Origin: Polytrichum commune
Taxonomy: Eukaryota > Streptophyta > Polytrichopsida > Polytrichales > Polytrichaceae
Direction: 5' to 3'
DNA: 64,000 nucleotides
NCBI GenBank assembly: GCA_950295325.1
Contig: OX485805.1
Location: 18,773,501-18,837,500 of the forward strand
In this document: positions 1 through 13,278 of the stretch, in pieces
Numbering within the stretch: position 1 is the stretch's first letter
Layout: every line of letters begins with the position of its first letter
Program-made: the position numbers and the translations under genes
Notes under the pieces: model-generated
Seen by the model: the letters and a program-made list of their open reading frames with translations, nothing else
What the model was told of the DNA's origin: nothing
Databases searched by the model: none

Positions 1-3000
1 AAGTAATATTCCTAGGTATCAAGGTAACATTCTGAGGTAACAAGGTAACATTTTAAGGTAACAAGTTGACACTTCGTGTGAAGTAATCGGGGCCAAATGA
101 AGTGCATTAGGGTCCTTTACTTTCCCTTTATATATAGCTTGTGGCATCTATAAATATTCTAATTGTATAAAATAAGTAGATGGATAAATATAGCATGATT
201 ATCTATATGAAGCCTATATTAGTATCAATAAATATACCTTTTAAGATTAAGCTTTAACAGCTTTTAATATCTATTTTCCACAAACATATAACGGTTATGT
301 AGTTATTCAAAACTACTTCTAAAGCTTGCTTCTTTAAGTCTAGGGGTCTTGAGTGATTTCTAAGACCGAGGTCTTTGTTGATTCCAAGGCTAGGGTCTTC
401 ATGTGTTGTCAAGACCCAGAGGTTTTTGTATGTCCTTAAGTCGGGGGGCGCCGGGGCCGGGGGGGGGGGGGGTTATTTGTGTATGTTCTCACGGCCCTCC
501 TTGTGTTCCCGAGGCTTTTGATGCGTTCCTCGGCGTTCCCATGACCTCTCGAGGTCTGCCATGTGGCAGCTTCTTAAGCTTAGTACCATGGCCATTCCCC
601 TTAATTCAGGAACTTCGTCTCTCTCATTCGCAACTCGGCTCAATTGGCTATCTCTTTTTTTCTTCCTTCCCGCTCCTGCGGACCGTGATGTCCTTAGTAT
701 TGCTCCTCTACCTTCCTGAGATTACCCTAATTTCTCTTGATAATGGCCTTGATTCTCTTGTAACCTTGCTAGGTGTCTCAACACTTGTAGCGATGGTGCC
801 TCCACCATTATAGTTTTGAGGCCTTTCCATGTAGTGCTCCACAAGATAGTGAATTTGAAATTGGAGGGAATTGTGGTACCAGTGACGGAGATGCCTTGTT
901 GATATGTGGATTTAGAGTATCTCCACCCAAGCCTCGCCACTTTGCGCTCATAACTCCAATGTACATGTGCAGCAACTCTCTAAAGCACCATTTCATACCC
1001 TCCATACCTAACTTGGAGGATCAAAAAGCCTCAAAAAACCTATGACCCTTCTATTTTAGGCGAGGAATAGTGGGGCACCTCTATTGTAAAGAATAACTAG
1101 ATCATGAGCATGCTCATACTAGACCCATGTTATGGTCATAGAGTGCACTATCACCATTTTTGTAATTTTCACAATTTATTCTTGAAATTATTTCTAACAC
1201 CTACACAACATCTTTATTAAGAACTCTTTAATATTTACTAAATATTGTCACCAAGGTCATTATGATTAACTATACATCATAGATTAATGTATTGCAAAAC
1301 ACTTCATGGCATGTTAACTGACGTTAAATTATTTTCATTTTAATATGGTGCCTTTCCTTTTACAATAGCATGGTTGCGGTGGTGATCCTACAATACGTTT
1401 CATTGGTCCACAGTTGTGACCCCTCCACCTTGGCATTTGCAATGGCAGGCAAGTGGAGGGTGCACTTTTGTAGTCACTCTTCTTGATTGAACACATGTAT
1501 ATCATTATGACAAGACTTGTAGCTGAGAAAGAACACCAAAATACCACATGTTACAATGAGGTTGGCCGATGTGCCCAAAATAAAATAAAATGGAATTCGG
1601 CAATTCTACTGAATTTTACAGACCGGGTATTGGGAGGAAAGGAGGGGTGGCCTCTCTGGTGGTTCAAAGAGCACACATCATGACATGTCTCACTCATGCA
1701 AAATATGTGCAATGTGGAGAGTAGCATTCACATGGAAGTAACAAAGAGGAAAGAGTATTGTCACATGATTCGTTGTGTTGTGTACTTGCATTAATGAATG
1801 TGTAACATCTGGTGATGAAACTGGAAAGGAGGATGCTAGCAATATCATGCACGGCTTTATTGTGTCTAGAGATAACCATGGCTTTACTAATTTATGCATT
1901 TAGATAGGAGATGGGGCCATGTGTCTATTTCTCTAAGGGGGCAAAGAATGTAGTGAATGTTCGGGTGGGTGCATGGCCAGAATATGTGTTTTCATAGGTT
2001 TTCCATGTACTATGCATAACAGTACTCAAGGACACTAATTTGTACCTCCATTATCTAGGATGCCGTCCAAACTGCATTGGAATGGCCATGGTTGATAGTG
2101 GCATTGCCCAACCTTAGATCCACATATGTGGAATTTTTGCGGGCATGGGTGATTTGCACATGAGTTGGTGTTTGGATATTGATAATTTGAGATTCCAAAT
2201 GAATCCATCATGGCATATGGAGGTGGGTGTGAAGTGAAAGGAAGCTAAAACATGAGCAATGAGTAGTGAACAATGAGCAATGTCATATGAGTGGTGAATC
2301 ATAACATGCGAGCAATGAGCAATGAACAGTGAGTAGTAACATGAGTGGTGAACCGTAACATGTAAGCGGTGAGCGGTAACATGTGAGTGGTGAGCACAAA
2401 ATAATGAAGTCCCCTTGGTTATAGGTTTTTCATATAAATACTTGTGTTAAAAGATGTGGATACTAAAAATACATGTCCACACATAAAATAGTGGCTATTA
2501 CCATGCACTATAGTATGTGTGGTGAAATCATGAAGCATTTTATTAGAATTCAAATTGATTATTGGTTGTAACTGCCATTGAATACAAACATTTAATATCA
2601 TCTATTATAAATAAATAAGTGTATCATAGAGCACCCTTTAAAAAACCAGTAATTAAGCAAAAAAAACAATCAGGTAGTTTAATTTTAAATTTAAATCAAT
2701 GAATGATGATTAATGATAAGTTATTTTGGAAATTAATAATAAAAGCCCCAAAACATTATAGTAAACAAGAATGAGACCGGGGGCACTCTCAATGCCCAAT
2801 TCATTCTTGGCTTCAAGTAAGAGAACATTGATCTATAAGAAAGGCGAAGTAGTAAAGCATACTACAAATTTCACAATATATTATAATAACAAGTTTAGTC
2901 TTTAAGAGCATCGGGAGGTCTTCCCATCTATACCACTAGAAATAAAATATACTTAATGGACTATATAAAATGAAGCATATGTGGAGAGTAAAAATGGGAT

Positions 3001-6000
3001 TTGGGAAAGTGAAGGAGGTCACCCAAGCTCCCTAGGAATCTTGGGATGAACATTGACAAATCATTGAGGAGGATTTTTTTGAATTATTCTTATTCACTAA
3101 CAATGATTTGGGTGTCTTCGAAGGAAAAATGTTTCAATGTGGCAAGGTAATCATAGGGTTAGTGCATGGCGATGTGACATTGGCCATCTCCTTCATAATG
3201 AGGTAGATGACACGAGTCCATCAACTTCATTTTTTTGAATCCCTTGGGCTTTGTTGGTATAATGTTTGATTCAGTGCATGATGTTAACATCTTACAAGAC
3301 TAAGTATTGGCATCTATTTCTTGTGATTTTTCATATTAATATTATTATATCTTCCTATTCATTTAATCTTTTGGCATACATGTGTTCTTTGCGGAGGTCC
3401 ACCAAGCAAGACCATGTGAAGACAAACTTGGGTCACAAGTTGCATTGATTGAAGAGTTTTTGGAACTTACAAACTACAAGGCATTTACATCATCTCCATG
3501 GATGGTGACGACGCACATGTTCATAAGGTTACAAAGCAATCTCACATTAGTACATAAGTTGGAATAATTATATGTTTGCAAATGCATTTATTGCATAACC
3601 TTATTTGATTTCACTATTCAACCACTTCATTGTTGAATTTTGTTGTTCATAGAATATGATAGTTGTTATATCACCCCCTAACTTAACAATTCTTCTTCCA
3701 TATGCAGTGAACGTCGCAAGGTTATGGGGCCCACCTCAACTCCAGTCCCTCGCCATAGGTGTAAAGGGCTCAATAGCCACCCATTCGTAGATGATCAAGT
3801 GGAGGAGTATAATGAAGCATATAGGGATACTTAGGAGTAGGAGGGAATGGAAGACAATAAGGGTAGTAGACATGTTTCCACATAGAGTAAATAAAATGTG
3901 CTCTTTATTTAAATTTATATAACAATGTTGTGATGATGATTAGGTAACCAAGATTATTGGACATAGTTTTTGTGAACAATTCCCTCTCGTAATTTTATCT
4001 ATGTCAAGAAGCTCGTGCATTGTATCTATCATTTCATAGCTCCAACCTACAAGTGCCATCATTCTTTCCATTTTCTTGAATGTTGAGTCTGGCTACAATA
4101 ATTCCAGTTCACATAGAAAACCTTGTGTCAACCTCACGTTTGTCAATTTTCAAAGTAGAGTAAGGAATATCATTAGGCTAATCACTTTTTGTTTTATTTT
4201 AAACAAGGTTGGTATTCTTCATGCCAAGTTACCACGGGTATAGGATTTTAATGGGTGTAATTCTCTATATTTTTCCTCCCTCACCTTTCATATGCTACCG
4301 CGCGTTGCTCGCTACTCCCTGCTCACCGCCCCTATGTTAGCATTCTACATGTGGACTGTCACGCGTAGTGTGGAAACGGTTATGTGTATAATGGGAACGG
4401 GGGAGACTATGGGGAGGGTGGATCCTTTTTCTTGGCTAGGTTGTCCACAATTTCATTTCCTTGGATATTATTGTGGGCTCTGACTTTTTGGATAGGTATT
4501 TTGTATGTGGTATCGGTGATGAGTTGTATAATTGTCTTATTATGGAGTTGGTATGGGTGGTTTGATTGGGTTGTGATGGTTGACTATGGATGTTTGGATT
4601 GGCAAAAACCATGGAGGACATGGTTCAAGGTCCTCATGTTACTCAGCTTGGGATGCATGAGACTTTTGACCCCACTTGGTGGCTAGAGATATGATTGCGT
4701 GGTTTGGAAGGTTTAGAATTCATGTTATGCATATATTTATGTCAACTCCTTGTATAGTGTACGTAGAATATGTTTTAAGGCTATGGTCTTGGGGAGGTGA
4801 TTATTGGAATTTTAGAAAACCACGTGAGGATTTTTTTTTAAATGTCAATTTAATTCGTTTAGTGTAAAATTGATAATTTTGTTAGATCTACCATAGCATT
4901 GGAAATATGTTCCCTACATGATTCTATGTAAAATAGGGTGGTGGATAATTCCTCCATTTTAGTAATTAGTAGAAAAAATAGGGTCATAGACATAGGATCC
5001 TCCTAAAAGTGTGTAGTAGGATCAGTAGAATAATTATGGGTTTGATTAATTGGATAAAAAAGTGTGTAGTTTCTGTCCAAATTTGATTCAAATGCGTTAG
5101 TATGAAGGGATATGTTGTGGGTTTTTTTTGGGAGAAGAAATGTATTGGCGTTCCTCAATGGCCATTGGGTTTTGCAACGGCATTGAACATGTGGGACCTC
5201 GCTGAATGCTTAAAACCTGACAACCTCCACAATCACCCTCAATTGTTTCCTCTGATCAATTTTGGTTTTGTCACAACCTCAATCCTCGATTGTTAAGCTC
5301 GCGCTTTTTTTTAGCATTTTCTAGGGTTTCTTTCATGCAAATTGATGGTGCAAAGTGGCCACTTCCTTTGTAATGTGTTCTGCGTGTATTTGATTTTGGG
5401 TTTAGCTTTCATAATTCGTATCTTCTTTGTCGGTTTTGTGATTACGAGTTATTTTTGAGGTTTTGGGTATAGTCATGCAAAGTCTGAATTTAGGGTTACA
5501 ATTTGGCATGGGAATGAAAAAGATCAAGGTGTATATAGTCACTGATGGAGGACCATAAATATATAATATATAATATATGTATAACAATATTGTATATTGT
5601 ATATTATATTATTATATTATTATATGACCATCTCCAAAGTGCATTGGAACTATGAAGGGGAAGGATGGAGAATCCTTAACTAACCTAAGAGTGTGCCGAG
5701 GGAGTTGTATCCTAACCCTTCACATTGTAAATGTTTGTTACAAAATTTGATTGAGACTGTAGTTGAATGTGTTTGTGAGCATAATTAAAGTAATTTTTTA
5801 TAATTTTTTGTGTTTAGTATTCTTGTATTGGAATGCAACCTTGTTTTTTTCAAGTAGGTTGTTGTGTGAAATTTCATACCTTGTGACAACTTATTGTATT
5901 TCTTGTTTTGTTCTATCCATGTTTTACATCTTTTTATTTTAGCTCGTATATTTTGTTATCTTCATGTTTATTGGTAACCCTTTAATTAATATCCAAGTGT

Positions 6001-6821
6001 TATTGATTTTGTTTTGAATGATACTTTGAATGGTTTAGGATTGGAATCATCAATTGAAACCAAATGAATGACAATTTGAATGATATGGAATGTTTGTTGC
6101 TCACATAGTCCGTTTCACAATGCTATAGTATTATGTCCACTATTTGGTACTTGTATGATTTATAAAAAAAAATGTGCCAAAAATTAGCCTCTCTAAATAA
6201 TTACAAATAAATATAGGGTGCTAAAAAAAACATCAAAGTAATTTTTTTAATCTACAAATAGGGAGGGAAAAAATATTGAGAGGTGCATAAATACCCCCCC
6301 CCCCAATTAAATACCCCATTCTCGCACGTGGTTACGAAATGTAAGGGGGTGTGATCGCCCCAAGGCTATAGTTGGGATAGAACTTTTTATTTTCTTACTT
6401 TTTGAACTTAGGATGGGAATTGTTGGCTATTGTCAAATGAAAAATTGATCAAATTAGACAGTTCCAAGAGGCAATAGACATGTTGACTAGAAGGAGAGAG
6501 TTGCAACCACCTAGCAAAGAAGACAATAAGAGACTATTACACTTAGATCAAACAAGGCCCTTATTAGTGAGTTCTTCCCAACAATAAAGTGGATTGAGTC
6601 CATGAGGCATGAGGCCTACAATGACATTTAGGTAGTTTGTGATCTTGGTTGTGTGTCATAGTGCTATGATATTACTGCATGTGATAGAGGAGCATAATAT
6701 AGTAGCATGTTAGCGGACAATTTGACTAATGCCAAATTTTTGAGTTTATGAATGTGGATGCAATAGCCTTCACCATAAGCTTAAGTTGTGATTGTTTATA
6801 TCTACACTAAGTGTAGATGAA
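1..6821. other. AT-rich intergenic DNA, no gene supported
   Basis: No reading frame here has recognisable protein features, and all the open frames are short. Visible structure is limited to a 14-base G run at 459-472, a degenerate series of short ATGAGCA/GTGAGCG-like units around 2240-2400, an AT-only microsatellite at about 5560-5630 and an 11-base C run at 6294-6304. Confidence 0.7.
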
Positions 6822-7830
6822 ACCCGGGGGTTGACACTTCATTGGATACCTAAATGACATGCAATGGTCACTATGAAATTATACCACCTATGTATGAGAA
6901 TTTCTTAAAATAAATAAATAAATAAATGAATGAATGAATTGTATATGTACCAATGGCGAGCCAAAAAATTGGCTCGTGTATTTATATTAAAATTTTCAAT
7001 TTAATGTGATAAATATCTCCCAAGGGATGGACTCTTCATTCGAAACCTAAATGACATGTGTAGGTCGCTATGCAATTAAACCCCCTATATATGAGAAGTT
7101 TATAAAGAAAAACATATGTATATGTACTAATAGTAGGCTATAAAATGGACTCCGATATTTATACTAAGCTTTTCAATTTCATGTAATACTTGCCTCCACT
7201 ACTTATATAACATATAAATCATGAATGAAATAGGCCTTGATTACATATAAAATCCAATTTCACTTTCCAATGAGAGTGTTGCTTATCTTTTTTTTCATTC
7301 ATAACATGTAACCTAACAATTGCATCAAACAAACAAAGACAAGAGCATGATAACTAAGCCACAATCCGGAGAGCAAAACTCAAGGGAGCCCATTTGCGCT
7401 CCAAGAGCCTTCAATTTGTGAAAATCTAGAACCCAAACGCAAACCCTAACAATAATGGACATGGCATAGTCATTAAGGACTACCATACAAAAACAATGGA
7501 TGAAATTTTGAATTGGATGAAACTAACACATCTATTGTCATTTGTTTCCCTAAACCTTAGGGCCCCCTTTTGTATAGCTACCTTTACTTCAAACTTCTCA
7601 ATAGCAGTTTTAAATATACATACTAGAGAAAAATAATACCTCCCCCCAATGTGTACTATATCGCTAATGCTTCAAATAATACCCCTTCTTGCACTCACGT
7701 CAGTTCATACATGGTATGAAGAGTCCACCCCCGGGAAATACCTCCACTACATATATAAAATATAAATCGTGACTTAAATAGGCCTTTGTTATATATCGAA
7801 TACACGGTTTTCACTTTCCAATGAGAAAGT
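6822..7830. repeat. Composite repeat with inverted ends and internal tandem duplication
   Basis: A block near 6830-7010 recurs degenerately at 7020-7190 (shared CCTAAATGACATG and TCAATTT..ATGT parts). The segment at 7195-7290 (CCTCCACTACTTATATAA..) recurs directly at 7738-7830. CCCGGGGGTTGACACTTCAT at 6822 is matched inversely by GAAGAGTCCACCCCCGGG ending near 7736, so 6822-7736 may be one mobile element with inverted termini. No coding content was recognised. The inner part at 7318-7470 (GGAGAGCAAAACTCAAGGGA) also recurs at 10280-10450. Confidence 0.5.
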
Positions 7831-8119
7831 CATTGAACATTTTTTTATCCAGAGCATGTGTCAGCCCTAAACCCCCACCCTTATGTGTTTGTGTCCGGGT
7901 GGAGGCGTCAGACGTCCATACACTTGTGATTTTGATCGGTCCCCACACGTAGCATCCAATACCCTCCAAGAACTTTATTTCAAATAACACTGAGATCCCA
8001 AGCATTTAACAATGCTAGTGTGTACTTGGGCATTACCCCATCTTCACTAATTGTTTCCTCTACCCACTACTTCTAGGTCTAAATCAATCCTCTTACCATC
8101 TCATTGATGGAAGCACTTG

Positions 8120-10030
8120 CCTACCTATCCCAACCTCAGTCCATTTCAGCCCTGCCTACATGCTAAAAGTAGGAATTCGAACTGCAACTATCAGCCGTGC
8201 CTCAGCTCCCACTTCGGTTACCAAGCCCCTGGACCCCTGTTGCGTCCTGCCTGCCACAGCTACCGGTCCTCTCGGTCAACCTTGGCCTCCTGGGTGGCAC
8301 CTGTCTCCCAGCCCTTCAGGCCCAGAAGCCTTCCTCGTAACCGCTTCCCTCTCCAGCTACAGTCCACCCTCTATAAGTGTTACCTCTATAAGTGTTAAAA
8401 TTCCATAAGTGTTAACATTTTTTCTACTCCCTACTTGGGGAGACTACAATAACGTTAAGTGTTAAGTGTTAACTGATTGGCTACTCCCCTCTTTGTAATT
8501 TTGCCCTCTATATCTGTTAACTTATTATTATACTATATAATACCATACAATACAATATACTGTAACATAGCACATGTAATATACTGTAACATACTGTAAC
8601 ATACCCCCCATTTAGAAATTATTAGGGTTTAGGATATTGACTGCAAGTCCCTCCCTCGTCAACTCAGTTTACCCTAGCAGGTTGAGCTAGTCTACCAGCG
8701 TTCGAATTTCTGAGAATGTTGTTTTCGAATTTCAGACTTGTAGGGCGAATCACATACCATTAGAAAGCTATTGAGGAGACGATTCCAATGGTAGTAGTTT
8801 TGTCGAATTCCGACTTCTAACGAGTGAGTTATGGTTGGCCGAAATCTGCCTTCCAAGTCTCCCGCGGCAGTGGCGGCGAGTTTTGTCTGATTAATTTTGA
8901 GGGAGCTGTATTATTTTTTGTGGATAGGGTTTGTGTCCTTGTGGTTTAGAGTCAGTTTGCATCTGTCTTTCAATTTAATCTAGGACAGTAGAGATGGGGA
9001 AGGCTTCAGAGCTCAGGCTTCAGAGTTCAGACCTCTATAGATGCCTTCTTCCATCCTAGAGGAGTGGAAATGGAGGAGTGAGACTCCTCAATTGTATTTT
9101 GGAACTTCATTTGGTATTATAACAATATTTTACTTGTGTTACATTTATACGTGTTATGTTTTGATTTGTTAAACTCTATATTTCTATAAGTGTTAACAAT
9201 ATTACCACTCCCAATTGTTAACACTTATAGAGGGTGGACTGTACTCCAGCAGTGAGCCACGGCCTCGCAGACGGCTTGAATCTAACCTCTGCCGCAGCCC
9301 CCAATTGGGCAGTCTAACAATGTTGTTGGCCGCTAATGCATTAGCACCCCTGTCGTGTGAGAGAGCTCGGTGGAATCTGATTCCTAAGCCTGAATTGCGG
9401 TTCTGAGTGCACTTCGAGCTAACAAAATGCCGCAAGGGAAGCGCCATTAACCAGCACACTCCCAAAAACCAAACACAGATTCAGATCAAAAGAGCAGAGT
9501 GCGAATTTCCCCCAGGATTCAGAAACAATGTAGTGGTTGCAGAGTGGCCGAACTGACTGCATCTTCTGCACTCACTGCTGTAGCCATTCTCCTCCCATCC
9601 CATTGCAGGCTTCGGTCTGGGAGTCCGCTTCTATCCCCTGTAACCCAGCTCCCCCCTCAGTCTCCCGCTTCACCTCGGAATCGGCCGAATCGGCCACTCC
9701 CCTCCCCTCCCAAATCTCCCATTCTCATCCCTGTCCTCGCCCGTTTCTCTCGCCAAATTTCGTCCTGAAGTCAACTTCCGGCCATTGCTACCTTGCAGAC
9801 CCAGCCCATCTCCCCCAGTTGATGATCTCATGCCCTCTCCATCCTTCTGCCCGGCTGCCGAGAGAACTCCTTCCCTCCTTGCGCGCTGGATTTCGGTGAC
9901 CGTTCCGAGAGAGTATCCCCGGAGGCCGCAGCCCCTAACTGCTCTGTTCTGATCACAGAGCCGGGACAATCTAGGGGTCCAGGCACCTTCCTTGAACTGA
10001 TACTAAGCCCTTCCAATTCGGTCATTTAAA
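8120..10030. other. GC-rich island, origin unknown
   Basis: Base composition changes sharply from the AT-rich surroundings: pyrimidine-rich, C/G-rich text runs through 8120-8357 and 9244-10030. A mobile element (8360-9241) splits it. Overlapping frames are open on both strands (for example about 9500-9900 plus and 9670-9970 minus), as expected from GC-rich sequence, and none shows a protein family I know. It could be an eroded gene or promoter, an organellar fragment or a retroelement piece; I cannot decide. Confidence 0.35.
8360..9241. mobile_element. Pogo/Emigrant-like non-autonomous DNA transposon
   Basis: The ends are perfect 23-bp inverted repeats starting CAGTCCACCCTCTATAAGTG at 8360 and reading inward from 9241. 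They are flanked by TA on both sides (8358-8359 and 9242-9243), the target preference of Tc1/mariner/pogo elements. The CAGT..CCTCTATAA pattern with repeated CTATAAGTGTTAA sub-motifs just inside each end resembles plant Emigrant/Lemi1 pogo MITEs. At 882 bp it is long for a MITE and its unique interior has no transposase frame. It sits inside the GC-rich island. Confidence 0.7.
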
Positions 10031-12105
10031 ACCCAGCCTTACCCTTCAGCCTAAGTCCCATTCTTACTCCCATTAATTGATTTGTAAACTAATTACATTG
10101 CCTCCGCGTGTTAACTACCAACGTGCGGACTCGATTCCTAATACAATTCAAAACCAAACACAACACTTTTTTTTTTTAATGTTTTCCTTGGTTAAAAGGA
10201 TCTCAAATACTACATACTACCTATACTAGTTCTTAACTCACATATGAGCACCTTATTTGGGCTCATAGCATGAAACTCAACAATTGCCTCAAAAGGCAAG
10301 AGCATAATAACTTAGACACAACCTGGAGAGCAAAACTCAAGGGAACCCATGAGCACCCCGAGATCCTACAATAACCGAATGGCGCTGAGAGTAGCACGTG
10401 TGGCCATAGCCAAGAAAACCACCAAGAATTTGTGAAAGGCGAGGATGACAAAATCCAGGAAGTTAGAGATAGGCTATTATGGGGGAGGATGGAGTCGAAC
10501 TCATGATGAATGACCCACATTGCTGGAAGGACAAGATTAGAGGAGGAGAAATTTAGGAGGCTAGGGTTATTGATAGTTTTGGTCGAATAGGCTACATCCC
10601 TAGAGCCAAAAAGTAGATTCTATAACGATACTTGGATATTATATTTCTTTTCAATGATGTGATGAGTATTAGGCTAGCTGATTTTTATGCTAACAAAAAT
10701 CATAGCCTACCTATATGTGTAAATTATCTTGGGTGATTGTAGGAATTGTAGTCTAAAATGCTATAAGTGAATGATGATTCATGAATGAGATAAGTTTGTA
10801 ACAAGAACATAAGGAGAATCGAAAGAAAGGTATTTCTTTAGCAATGCAATTTGGTGTACGTGGGTGAATGACATTAATTGTTCATCCTAATCAAAGAGGA
10901 AGGCACTAACCCCCATAGGATGAAACTCCTTTGGTAGACTATGGCCACATGTGACAAAGGCTTTTGTCTATCAAAGACTATTGCTCAAGCTAAAGGAGCT
11001 TCATGACAACCTTAGAAGCATGTCATTAAAGATTTAGGGATCCTTCGTACAAGAATAAATGAAGTAGGAATGAACTTTAAAAAAGAAAGTAATAAATAAT
11101 GAACATCATCCAATGAGAATTTGAAGTAATGAACCTTAGATTGTTAAAGAATTCCTTAAACCAATGTAATGTTCATTAATCCTTATAGACACTAGACCAA
11201 TCTTCCTCGATAATTAGTCCCTTGTGTTTTGTTGTTTTAATCCATAGCAAAAATTTCAAGTACAAGTGGGATACTTTCCTTTGCTAGATTTTCTCTTTTT
11301 AAAAGAGAGAGAGAGAGAGAACTATCTATTGTTTTGGGAACAAATGAAATAACTTTCATGCAAGGGATACATTTGGATGAGGAATACAACAATACCTCAA
11401 ATGAAATGTGATTCTATCACCTTTTCAAATGAAAATTACTTGGATGATTATCAAATCTTACAAATGCCACCAACATGATGAGGGGCAGTAAACCTCCCAA
11501 AGGAGAACAACGGTTTATACCAACGATATTAGTGTATATTATATTACATATAATTTGATGATATTGATCCTCCAAAGAAGCACTTAATCTCAATAAATTA
11601 TCTGTTAAAAATGAGTTTTACTTTAAATTTTATTATAGTTAAAACCTCTATAATGCGGCATGCCCAGATAGTCAACACTTTATCACCACAAAATATCTCG
11701 GGGTAATGATCGTGCCATTCATTTTGTGCACAAGAACTTGTGGTAGCCTAGATGTACATACTTCCAATGGATAGTGTCATCGACAATGGCATCGTAGAAG
11801 TGGATGAAAAACATCCAATTCAATTGAGACTTGCAATGATATTATTATGCAACACAAGTGGGATAGTTGGCATGCCAAGTCATTGGCACATAGGCGGAAG
11901 GACCATGCACCAAGTAATAGATGTGCTAATCATGTTACTTTTGTGCGGCTCCAATTGGAGATGAAGGGCTAAAGGGCTTGAAGCACGTCTACCACACACC
12001 CCATCATGCTCGAAAAGAGACATTAACACACTTTTGGCATAAATATCTCAAGGAACTTACGCATGGTCGTGGTGCATCTTTCTTATGTGCAGATGTACAT
12101 ATCAC
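10031..12105. other. Intergenic, repeat remnants only
   Basis: The segment 10280-10450 is a diverged copy of the repeat at 7318-7470. A GA microsatellite lies at 11304-11320. Otherwise AT-rich sequence with no supported gene. Confidence 0.6.
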
Positions 12106-12108
12106 TAA

Positions 12109-12609
12109 GGGCCACTTCACACACGAGACTGAGAGCCCGTGACCATTACACTTCGAGCACTCTCATTGGTGGAAAAGGCGGAGCCCGTCCAAGTTTGCTT
12201 CACACTACGCTTGAGGGACCAACGGACTATGTGAATGCAAGATGGATGTAAGGTCTACATGGATTCTTACATGGCATCGAATGGATCATGTTTCATGGTC
12301 ACTTGCACTTTTTTCAAAAACCACCTCTTGGAGGTAGGTCTAACGTAAAACTGGAAGACCATGGCACTCCAAATGTTCACAACCGTTGATTTATTTTATT
12401 TTGTCATGTGTGAGGACCCGCATGAATAGAAATTCATTGAAATAGCATTTGGTTGAGGGCCCGGTCACATATGGCTTCATACTACACTTGAGAGTCCGTG
12501 ACCACACTACATGAATTTGGAGGTGTGTTTCGGACGGCCTTTGGACACTTTCTTTTGGGCTCTCACCAGTTTCACGGTCACGGCTCTTGGCTCGTGTATG
12601 AAGTGGCTC
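12109..12609. mobile_element. Tourist-like MITE, family A copy 1
   Basis: Inverted ends read GGGCCACTTCACACACGAG inward from the left and GAGCCACTTCATACACGAG from the right. Both are flanked by TAA (12106-12108, 12610-12612), the 3-bp target duplication typical of PIF/Harbinger (Tourist) elements. The interior carries the family block GCAAGATGGATGTA..CTACATGGATTC. No coding sequence was seen. It abuts a family B element that shares its right TAA. Confidence 0.75.
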
Positions 12610-12612
12610 TAA

Positions 12613-12950
12613 GGGCCACTTCACACACATGATGGAGGGCTTGTGACCGTTGCATTCTACGATCTCTTAGTGGTCGAATAGGCCGAGATTGTCCACGTTC
12701 ACTTCGCACTAGAAGGTGAAGGCCTAAGGGTCCAAGGAAATTATCAAAGATGAAAAGCCTACATGGATTCCTACATGATAGATTATGAACAATGTTTCAT
12801 GGTTTGCCAAAGTTTGCATCATGTCCACCTTCAAGAGGTAGGCCTAACGCAAGTACTAAGAGATCATATTGGTCATACAACTTTTGGATGAGAATCAAGG
12901 GCCCTCATAGTTACATGATCACATGCCTTGCCTCATGTGTTGAGTGGTCT
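12613..12950. mobile_element. Tourist-like MITE, family B copy 1
   Basis: Starts GGGCCACTTCACACACATG directly after the TAA ending the neighbouring family A element, and ends ..CATGTGTTGAGTGGTCT before TAA (12951-12953). Family B shares terminal sequence and internal motifs (CTACATGGATTCCTACATG, CAAGAGGTAGGCCTAACGC) with family A but has its own subterminal text (TGACCGTTGCATTCTA). Confidence 0.65.
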
Positions 12951-12984
12951 TAACTGAGCCTAGAAAGGCTTTTAGTAGTGATCC

Positions 12985-13278
12985 AAATACACCCTGAACT
13001 TTGTAATGTCACTCCCTCTCTTATGTCCCTAAACCCTAGGGAACAAAAGTGTTGAGTTTAATTCTCCCTTCTTGTTGTCATATTTCCCTCTCAAATATCA
13101 TGGGCTTTGACATCAAAATAATCCACCAAAGAATTCAAACCACACGCTCACACACATTACGTTGTCATCATTGTCATTATCATCATTATTGCGATGTTGA
13201 CTTTGTGTGATTCCATAATGTCACATGCTACATGAATTCTCTATTATCATGCATCCATGTTAACAATGTAGAACTAAT
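12985..13278 (-). repeat. Dispersed repeat, family E (inverted copy)
   Basis: Read on the minus strand, ACATGGATGCATGATAATAG and GTGTAGCATGTGACATTATG-type text matches the two tandem plus-strand copies at about 26541-26985 and 27010-27301. The segment at 12985-13060 (CTGAACTTTGTAATGTCACT) matches the GTGACATTAAGGAGG / TATTACGGAGTTTAGGGTGT portions there. Non-coding, class unknown. Confidence 0.5.

Noticed and set aside
403..813. 136-codon plus frame near the left edge
   Set aside because: Starts at GTG, crosses a 14-base G run and has no recognisable domain.
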